Below, in pieces: positions 56,053 to 64,000 of a stretch of 64,000 nucleotides of DNA. The translations under genes were made by a program, and so were the position numbers. Numbering within the stretch: position 1 is the stretch's first letter; every line of letters starts with the position of its first letter. Under the pieces are notes generated by a model. It made no database searches and was not told the DNA's origin. It was given only the letters and a program-made list of their open reading frames with translations. This stretch comes from Gigaspora margarita (Eukaryota; Glomeromycota; Glomeromycetes; Diversisporales; Gigasporaceae), in contig WTPW01001268.1 in assembly GCA_009809945.1 (NCBI GenBank), positions 44,958-108,957 on the forward strand, read 5' to 3'.

Positions 56053-59000
56053 TTAATTTTTTGACTTGATCCACCATACGGATGGTAGAGAGCTAAAAAT
56101 CTGTTTGCTCAGAGTCTCACACACAAGCTTTTTGGTCTTGATGAGTTTTTCTTTTAGAGATTTCCAAATATTCGAGTTCTGTGGTTCGGTTTTGTCGTTC
56201 AGTTTTCTTTTCTTCTTCGCGGGTTCTTGTAAATTAGCTCGTTGACCGGATCGCATCTCTTCTACTCCTCTTTTCTTCGCTTTCGTAATACCTGTCGAAT
56301 TTTCCCATTCACACATTTTCTTACAGCGTTCTACCCATATTACTCTGTAAAAACCTTCCTGGTATACATGCGTCAATGCTCTAATCGCGTCATATGTCTC
56401 TTTGGTGCTTGTTAGTAATAGCCAAAAGTTTCCTAAAGTGCTTTGCCTTACCAAGCCTCTTATGTAGTCTTGTCGTGCTCTGAGCCGTTCTTGTCTCGTT
56501 TTATGTAAGACGGACGTACAAAGGTCTCGTAGTGTTATAATAGCTCTAGTTTCGTCTTTGAGATATGCCCAGGCAAGGCTTATTGCCTGTGCCTCTAACT
56601 CGAGCCATATGTGTTCCAAAGCCTTGCAACAGGTTAGATGGTCTAGTGTTTCTGCTGCTTGATCCTTACATAAGACACAGTATGGGTCTGGGTAGACGTT
56701 CGGTTTTCTCTTACACAACTCTGTTTTTGTAGGCAGTACTTGAAACAGTCCCTTGATTTTTGTTACTAAGCTATTACTTGTATCTTCTGATCTGCATTTT
56801 GAACCTTTGATCTCCTTTAGATTTTCCCAACAAAAGAACCAGCTCGTTTCTTCTTCTGAATTTTCATCTCTGTAACGTTCGTTCTTCTTCGATAAGTACC
56901 ATTCGGCTTCTATGTATCGCTGTTGAACTTCTAGTATGAACTTTCTAGGCAGAACCTCAATTACACTTTCTTTCCACTTCAAGTTACAGCACCAACGCTT
57001 GGGTTGTTTAAATAAAAGAATCCAACTAGTATCACATAGTGCTCCCTCTTTTGCCAATCTGTCTGCCTCTTTATTCCATTTTATACCTGTGTGTGCTCTG
57101 ACTTTGCAAAGTTTAATTTTAAGCCTCTTATATTGAACTACTTCTACTATTTTATCTAGAACTACTCTATTTTTATACTTAAGCATATCTTTAAAATCTG
57201 TATTATACATATAACTATTTATACTATTAATTGCTGCTAAAGAGTCCATCTTTATTACTACATTAGCATCTGCCTTGGTCGTTAGCAGTGCACATAGAAT
57301 TGCGACTAGTTTGGGTCTCGTAGAAGAAGGCCAGTAGGTTACTCCGACTTTTCCTACTGTGAAGCTCATCTTTTTCTCGTTAATTACCTGAATCCATCCT
57401 GCACCTATTTTGTCAATTCCACCTCCGTCCTCTCTCGGCTGTATCCAAGATCCATCTGTGTAAAAACAATAGTTCTCCAGGTTCACTATCATATTTTTCT
57501 CCAGGTTTTCTAAGATGAGGTTTTCGACCTTTTCCGCGAAACTTTGTGACTTGACTAACTCACGTTCTGCATAATCTATTTCTTTTAGTTGCGGTACCGG
57601 ACATTCTTGCACTGGGGTCAAATAGTACCCAGGCTTGTCTTTAAGCAATGTTGTAGGAAAGTTTGTTATCCAGTTATTTTCTCGTTTTGTAATTCCTACT
57701 GCCGCACCTCTAATAAGATTTTTGTTACAGCTAATCATGCATCTGTTTTCTTTGCCTTTTGTATTAAGGTTACAATCTCTGCATTTTATCAAACTACATT
57801 TGTCCCCTCCTATATGCATTTCTGTCCAATGTTCGATAAGGGCTGACTTTTCTAATATTTTAGTAACCCTGCCAAGGTACCACTTCTTCTTGTTCTTTTG
57901 TGCAAACCATATCCACTGTTTACGTCTGTTGTCTGCTGTAACATTTCCACAATGCGGCTGAAGTGCAGAAGTATTTATATCATTGCTAAGAAAATCTTCT
58001 TTGACTTTACGACTTTCTGCATTATCAATTAGGAGCTCTTCTAGTTTTGGAACCAAAGAGGAACTTTACGTCTGCAGTTTGTGCCTCGTGCTGTCTTTAT
58101 CTGCTACCATGTTAATAGATTCCTACCACTATGGTCCAGTAATTGTCTGACGAAGAAGAGTCCCAAATCTATACATGTCTGTTTGCTTTGTTTTTCTGAC
58201 TTGCTATCTAGCATGCTAATAATAGTGGGCCATTTTCTTGTAGATGCTAGCTTCCTTCTACCATATTAAAAATTAGGTCCAGATTTTTACATTGTTCTAT
58301 TGTATTTACTGCGACATTACTACACCAAACTCTTCCATCTAGCTTAACATCTTGATATTGCCATATGTCCTGTGTTATGCATTCCCTAAGAATCCCTTGT
58401 CTTATTCGTATTTTGGTTATCTGCTCAACCTGACCTGCGCTATTTAGTCTTTTAAGTAGTGAAACCGCCTGCTTTGCGAGTAGTGAACTGGCTAGAGTTT
58501 TTACACTTAAGGCCCCTTTGTGTGTTAATATGCTATTCGGCGCAGTTCTTACGATTCCTAATTTCCTTTTAAAAAGATTTAGCACTGGTTGATAGATTTT
58601 TCTGAGTTCCTTTTCTGTTAAGGCGAGGGCTTGTAGAATGTACTTAATTTTAGGTAACAAGACTTGGTTGTTAATATATGTTAACTGACTGCCGGTGACC
58701 CGCTTTTTGTTCAGTGTATGTACGAAAAGCGAGATAACTTTTTTGACCTTCTTTTTGATGTTTGGTAAATTTCGCGTTGTACGTAAGTAGGTACCCAGGA
58801 ATTTGACATCACTAATTCTCTTTTCTGCTATTATTTGTGTGTCTCCAAACCGAATGGCTTGTTCTATATTTGACTTCTCTGCATTTAGTACTACTAGTTT
58901 CAACTTGGCCCCATTTACTTTAATTCCATTTAGTTGATAAAACTCGTTAGCTAGCTCTAGTATTTGTGTAAGCTGCTCTTTATTGAATGCTATCCAGGTT

Positions 59001-59155
59001 GTATCATCAGCGTATGTTAACACTGCGTGTCTTGCTTTAGCCGCTCCCTCTAGGCCAAGCCTTTTCTTCTCCTCTTTATTAATCTGAACTGTATATCCAA
59101 AACCTTTTTCTTTTTGTATACAGTGAAGCAGAGGGTCGTAGTATATCCTCCAGAT
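56053..59155 (-). pseudogene. LINE ORF2 remnant: RT C-terminal part, RNase H, zinc knuckle
   Basis: Reading starts inside the reverse transcriptase at 59155 (IWRIYYDPLLHCIQKEKG), then the catalytic LTYADDTTWIA (near 59020), the thumb-like region, and a stop at 58247. Coding text continues in another frame (LASTRKWPTIISM onward) to a stop near 58111. After a further shift it reaches the 667-codon block 58056-56053. That block has Cys-rich text (residues about 87-111), an RNase H domain from about residue 195 (FYTDGSW, KMDSLAAI, VRAHTGIKWNKEADRLAKEG), and a C-terminal CVLCKDQAAETLDHLTCC knuckle. In the RNase H motif normally holding the catalytic Glu (RPEL) the sequence reads RPKL. Frame breaks plus 5' truncation make it dead on arrival or decayed. 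The neighbouring plus-strand ORFs are shadows. Confidence 0.85.
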
Positions 59156-59275
59156 AGATTTTACTTCAATATTATTGGCTATTTATACTATATATTATAT
59201 ATATATATAGGACGTGACAGATGGGTGACCCCCCCCTAGAAAATTACGTGATTTACCGCACTTCCTTTAGTGAAA

Positions 59276-59601
59276 TATCAAAAAGTACTTTAAAATATAC
59301 AAGTTACCTGAATAATTAATTCATATTAGCTAATTAGAAGAAAGTTATTTTATGAATTTGAACCAGGTTCTGAACCAGGTTTTAGAACTTAACCCGAACC
59401 AAACCAGGTTCCAGAACCAGGTTCCAGAACTAGGTTCAAGAACCAGGTTCCAGAGCCAGGTTCTTGAACCAAGTTCTGGAACTTAACCTAAACCAAACCA
59501 GGCTTGGAACCTAAGTTATAAAAACCAAGTTCTTAGGTCCATAAAATAAAACCTAAAGGTTTTGGAACCAAAACCGAACCTAAACCAACCTAACCATCCC
59601 T
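59276..59601. mobile_element. GGTTC-repeat MITE, right portion
   Basis: AT interior followed by an array of GAACCAGGTTCCAGAACC and ending CCTAACCATCCCTA. Left arm absent. Followed by GTAGTGAA, the same 8 bases that precede 54786. Confidence 0.65.
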
Positions 59602-59606
59602 AGTAG

Positions 59607-59694
59607 TGAATAACCCAGTTACACACAGGTTCATATTCCATGCCGAAGGCACAGATTTAAATATGAACCCGTGTGTGTAACAGGTTATTCCACA
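59607..59694. repeat. Hairpin of ~32-bp arms
   Basis: AATAACCCAGTTACACACAG and TTCATATT pair with AATATGAA and CGTGTGTGTAACAGGTTATT, with a few mismatches. The loop contains CCATGCCGAAGGCAC. Just downstream CACGGTGTC and GCACGGGTTGTCAC-type words form weaker inverted pairs. Confidence 0.7.
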
Positions 59695-60602
59695 TACCCA
59701 TATAATAACTATCATATTGCACGGTGTCTGACGTAACAATCCCGTGCCAATAAGTAAATGAAAAAAGCACGGGTTGTCACATAAGACCCGTACAATAAGT
59801 TTTATCAACGCACTTTAAGTATCCTTCACCTTTTTCTTAAGATAAATAGGGTAGGAGCTTAAGCTTTTGTGTAGTATATAGTTATTGAATACGAAGCATT
59901 GTATGGTAAAGCTATATTATACAATTATAAGTCAAATGAATATCAAATTAATACAACCGTAATGTTATGCGAACATGGTAAAACAATGTTGGAATAAAGA
60001 TTCATAAAAATGGGCATCAGAAAAACTCTGAAATTTTAAAAAATGACGAGAAGATTATCAAATTTTAACGGAACTAAAAATACCTAAGCATATCAGAAAC
60101 TTTAATATAAATGTTCTCAAAGAAAAAACTGCCGCCGAAGATAAATTACATTTATCACAAAAAGGAGCACATCTTTTAAAGTTCTTTTATGATAAAAGTA
60201 GAAACTGAAAGTGTTATCCATTCAATCCAGATAAATTAATCCTTAAAATAATATCTAGTTAGAAAATAAGAATAAAGTGAAATTAGCCTCGTTACATTTT
60301 CTAAATGAAATTTAAATCCCATTTTACCCATTATCAAGAGACTATATTATATATAAATAATAAATTTATATTGCTTGCTCAACTATTTTTACTTTGATGT
60401 TTATAAAAAGGATAATCTTATAGCCAACCAGAGTGGCCGATTATTCAATGATTTATATTTATATTTTATTCCCGATATTTAACCAAAGTTTAATCAAAGT
60501 TGTCACGAATGGCGCCATTAAATCGACAACTATCGGGAGAAAAATATAATTGCCATGTTTATAATCCGATAGTGCTTATCCAACCAGTGATAACTGGTCC
60601 CA
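59695..60602. other. Non-coding; nothing firmly recognised
   Basis: Around 59930-60280 the sequence has codon-like texture with stops in all frames. No family assigned. Confidence 0.4.
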
Positions 60603-63600
60603 GATTTTCTATGTGCCATAAATTTAAAATTAATAACAACTCGTTATCAAGCATTACGTAACAGATATTAATTTTGATCAAGAGTATACATTTAAAAGTT
60701 TATCTGTTCTAAGGCAATAATTTTTGATTAACGGTTACGGATTAATGATTACGTGGTTTTATCATGTTATTATGACTTTATCGATGCGTATAAAAAATAT
60801 TTACATTTATAAACACATTAGATATTTTTATAGGTTCGCATATAAAATTCACTTTTATTAAATTTTATTAAATTTTATTAAATTTATTCAAATTTATTAC
60901 AGTATTTCATCAGATAAATCGAAAATAAAAAAAACTTTTTAAACACATAATTATATCTTTGATTTTAAAAATAATAGATTTTTTTATTAATTTAATAAAC
61001 TTCTNTTCACTAAACAAAATATACAAATAACGAATTTAACTAAAAGTTTTAGAGGCACTTAGTTTCAGAGATTATTTCTCTTACTCATCCCAACCACTAC
61101 GTAGAGGTGTGTCTCTTTGGTTGGGAAGGTACAATAGGGTTTGGTGCTAAAATAAAGACCACCTCATAAGGGGAAAGAAGTTTGCGATCAAGTGCAGCAC
61201 CCATAACTTACCTTGATTGTTGTTAGCACTGAGAACTCGTATTATACCCCAACCACATTCTCTCCTGCACCTCCCGTACAGGAGCAGGTTGTTCTTCAAC
61301 GAAGCTTGCTTGGCTTGTTCTTACGAAGCTTGGCTCTTCTTAGTTCGCTTACAAAAACCTCTCTGCCCAGTTTTTTTTGCTGCTTAAATCAAGGAAGAAT
61401 CGTAACCAGCTCCTAATACAGAACCAGTAGACCTTGAAACAAAGGAAGTCAAAAAAGCTGAACATCATTAAGTATAGCCGGGGGTGGCAAAAAGGAAGTG
61501 AACTAAAAGCGTGAAAATAAAAAATTTGGTAAACACACTATATTTATGATGATCACGTCTGTTATGATGTTTGTTATGATGATCACATTTGTTATGACGT
61601 TTGTTATGATGATCACATACTGATCATCAATTTTTATTGGATAACAGTATTAACTGTCATTACTTAAATCCTAACATTAACCATAAAAAAAAAAGCTACC
61701 CCCCAAAAATTTGTATTTTTCGGTGGCTTGTCTATTGCCCAATTTCATTTTAATCAGCCAAAAGGTAACGAAACCATGCAGTACGTATATTATGATTGAC
61801 TAAACCAGGATGTACGGTATCATTTATCAGATCAGACCTCTTTAACATTGTCATTTACTAAAAATTTGAAAATTTTAAGGTATTCACGAGTTTATAAATC
61901 AATCTTACACACAAATAATTAGTCATGCATACATACAAGCATATTTTAAAATCTAGTTTTATATTTTGTTATATTGTAATAAGCTAAACTTTTTAATAGA
62001 TTCAAATGTATCAGCACTGGCAGTTTAAGTGCTGCAATATTAACATTTAAAATGTTTGGATATTTATATGTTAGTAATATTATGTTAGAATAATAAATTA
62101 GATGTTTTGAAAGGTTTTTAACTCATCATAATTATTCGTAATTGTAAAGTATCTTAGTTTTGAAGACTGTTAAAATTATATTGTTTTAAGGGGTTTGTTT
62201 ATGTAAAATGCAGTATTTGAATTTGTATTGTACGTATCAGAATCTAGAAATGATACCAAGAGAACCTGTTTTCTCTTAGCACTACTTATTTTTTAGATTT
62301 CCTATTATTTAGTATTTACTAGAACCCGAATTTAAATCACAAAAAAATTTCAGATCATACGATTTAATAATCATGATATATCAATTATCATATGATAAAA
62401 GCGAAAGTATAAAACTAGAATGTGTAAGTAATGTTAATCGCATGAACTGAGATACGTAGTGATTTAACATCAGTTCTTATATGGAAATCGTGATATGATC
62501 ACTGGCCTCCATAAACTCTACTTTATATAGGCACATTCTTTATATATACTGTATATTGTATATACTATATAATCTGGTTTTATGCTCGAAACTTGGTGCT
62601 AAATACTGTACTGTATAAATACATATTTTTTTATACAAATTATATACTATAAATATATGCAACATATTTTAGTTTTAAATGCGTACTATAGCTTATACAA
62701 ATTATACATATAATTTAATCTCTAAAATTGACTTAAAAATTTTGATAATATATTTCAAAAAAAATTTTTTAAAATGAAGTTAAAAAATTTGAGAATAAGA
62801 TTGTAACTATTTAACCTCAAAAATTTAATCTTAGATCATATAAAATAGGTAAAAAAAAAAAAAAATTTTTACAAAAAATAAATTTTAGATTGTTCTATTC
62901 CTTTACATATAGAACCATGTAAAATACATATATACAGTTTTTAATTATCTTTTATATTCATGACCCACCAAGTAGTGGAAAATCATTTTGATATTTATCA
63001 CTATTACGATTAGTATGGTCTATCGAATTAATTTTTGTATTTTTCCAAGGATTATTTGGGTTATTCCTATTTTCAAAATTACCACCTCACGATCTTGAAT
63101 TATTTTCATCCTTAATATTAAATTTTCTGAAATTTGTAATAGGAACACTTTTATTATGTTTTACAATTGGTTCCTCGGTTAATTTGGTTAAAATTTCTTC
63201 TATAACCTTATCGTTATAGGAATCTGAAGTAGGTTGAGGTTTTATGCTAATTATTCTTTCAAATCCTTCTTCATAACTAGGAAGAATCATCCATTTTTGA
63301 AAGTCTGCTAAAATTTCAAGACCTTTTTGACCTTTAACCTCTGTTGGATGNTTTTGTCTTTCAAGAATGCGTGATGAGCATTCCTATCGAGTTATTATTA
63401 TTCATTAATAAAATNACGATAAATTACAATTACAGTATTAAAAGTTTTTCAACGAACCTCCATAGGGGTATCCATTATAATAGCATCAACTGGTACACCG
63501 AAACTCCACGCTAAATTGATCCATACTTGCCTTTGATTTCCATTAAAATTACACCTATCAACTATTACATTCATTCCCTTATTAATTAATGACTTAGTCA

Positions 63601-64000
63601 GTGAAAGCTTAAAAACTTGGTACATATGTAAATTTGTGGATAACTATCTCATTTAATTTTGCTTTAAACAAATCTTCACATGCTCGTCGAGTTCCTAAAT
63701 CATCTTGGTTAACTCGATACCATTTCTATTAACCACAGCAATAAATAATTAATTTAGTAATATTATATTCATCTTGCTTTAAATATAATAATAATTAATT
63801 TACATCAGGATAAGCTTGACAAAGACTGTTGGAAAATGTCAATTTTCCAGAACCAGGAACTCTAACACAAACCAATACCCTATTCTCTGATACATTTTTC
63901 TCGATAATTTTTGTATCCCAACTCATTAGATCCAATTTATGAAGATATATAAAAAAAGGAGTGATTGAAATAAACTTAGATTGTATTGTATATTAATAAA
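60603..64000. repeat. Segmental duplication, copy 2 (runs off window)
   Basis: Direct repeat of 29740-34292 lacking about 1.02 kb of copy 1 (junction at about 62460). Contains ambiguous bases at 61004, 63351 and 63415. Includes the exon-like phrase at about 61215-61330 and the P-loop gene copy at 63087-63926. Confidence 0.9.
63087..63926 (-). pseudogene. P-loop polynucleotide-kinase-like ATPase, copy 2 (damaged)
   Basis: Better preserved than copy 1. The ATG at 63926 opens MSWDTKIIEKNVSENRVLVC and runs through a P-loop reading RVPGSGKLT (copy 1 has GVPGSGKST), then FSNSLCQAYPD to a GTA.. donor. Exon 2 is KWYRVNQDDLGTRRACEDLF, exon 3 SLINKGMNVIVDRCNFNGNQ, and exon 4 ECSSRILERQ, then HPTEVKGQKGLEILADFQKW, ending at TGA 63087, where copy 1 has CGA and continues 14 codons further. 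The Ser-to-Leu change next to the catalytic Lys and the Gly-to-Arg change would be expected to impair ATP binding. The donor after exon 2 reads GAGATAG instead of GAGGTGG. An N lies in exon 4. The role would be nucleic-acid end phosphorylation by family analogy. Confidence 0.75.

Larger units (their letters stand above)
55696..59156 (-). mobile_element. 5'-truncated LINE (non-LTR retrotransposon) with target duplication and 3' extension
   Basis: Flanked by a perfect 17-bp duplication GATTTTACTTCAATATT (55679-55695 and 59157-59173). The undisrupted sequence exists at 48734-48750. The 5' end (minus strand) is cut inside the reverse transcriptase region. The element's own 3' end is just after the stop at 56053: a nine-base 3' UTR, then 23 A (T on plus, 56021-56043). 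A further 316 bp (55705-56020) follow before a second short A tail (55696-55704). Confidence 0.92.
54786..59601. mobile_element. 4.8-kb segment bounded by inverted ends and 8-bp direct repeats
   Basis: The left end TAGGGTTGG at 54786 and right end CCATCCCTA at 59601 are flanked by a perfect 8-bp direct repeat GTAGTGAA (54778-54785, 59602-59609). A GGTTC-rich MITE with both ends occupies 54786-55211, and a second copy lacking its left arm occupies about 59276-59601. Between them lie a palindromic MITE copy and the LINE. Either a MITE was opened by later insertions and rearrangement, or two MITE ends mobilised the whole block. Confidence 0.55.

Noticed and set aside
57589-57961. Plus-strand ORFs over the LINE
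   Set aside because: Shadows of the minus-strand RNase H/zinc-knuckle frame.

Overview
This window is very AT-rich eukaryotic DNA with almost no intact genes. It reads as a transposon graveyard holding a few decayed gene copies. The gene families recognisable by eye suggest an arbuscular mycorrhizal fungus (Glomeromycotina, Rhizophagus-like): kinase-like genes with Sel1 repeats, zinc-ribbon kinase N-termini joined to a WTSGN segment, Plavaka-like and hAT transposases, a LINE with RT, RNase H and a C-terminal zinc knuckle, and spliced genes with short AT-rich introns. The organism is inferred from family resemblance, not from a search.

Layout. 0-12 kb: a TA-flanked MITE, a repeat present in four diverged copies in the window, a broken Plavaka-like transposase (2.4-5.4 kb) and a broken hAT transposase (6.0-7.4 kb). 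12-24 kb: a SINE-like retroposon with target duplication, long inverted-repeat elements, T-rich low-complexity DNA, an array of palindromic units (19.2-20.6 kb), and a 1.5-kb tRNA-headed retroposon that is itself interrupted by a hAT-type MITE. 25-28.5 kb (minus strand): a nearly complete five-exon gene with an N-terminal helical domain, a pseudokinase domain and Sel1 repeats, carrying a few disabling lesions. 29.7-34.3 kb and 60.6-64 kb: a direct segmental duplication, each copy with a differently broken P-loop polynucleotide-kinase-like gene. 36.5-45.5 kb (plus strand): a second copy of the pseudokinase gene, split by a 3.95-kb element, a 3.3-kb insertion and a 180-bp MITE, with further elements nested inside. 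46.7-50 kb: MITEs and GATCGATCA arrays. 50-54.5 kb: another kinase-type gene remnant whose zinc-ribbon/N-lobe module is tandemly repeated, with a retroposon inserted and an assembly gap. 54.8-59.6 kb: a segment bounded by inverted ends and 8-bp direct repeats. It contains a 5'-truncated LINE that carries, downstream of its own poly(A), a 316-bp extra segment resembling the last exon of another gene with its own poly(A) signal.

The strongest result is this LINE with an apparent 3' transduction. Its boundaries are confirmed by a 17-bp target duplication and by a paralogous empty site at 48.73 kb inside the window. The second theme is the pseudokinase family, whose architecture (helical bundle, kinase fold lacking DFG, Sel1) is reminiscent of MLKL-like proteins. 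The third is relative dating of nested insertions from several perfect or near-perfect 8-bp hAT target duplications. Premature stops and a P-loop change recur as C-to-T changes at CpG, suggesting decay through cytosine methylation or a RIP-like process.
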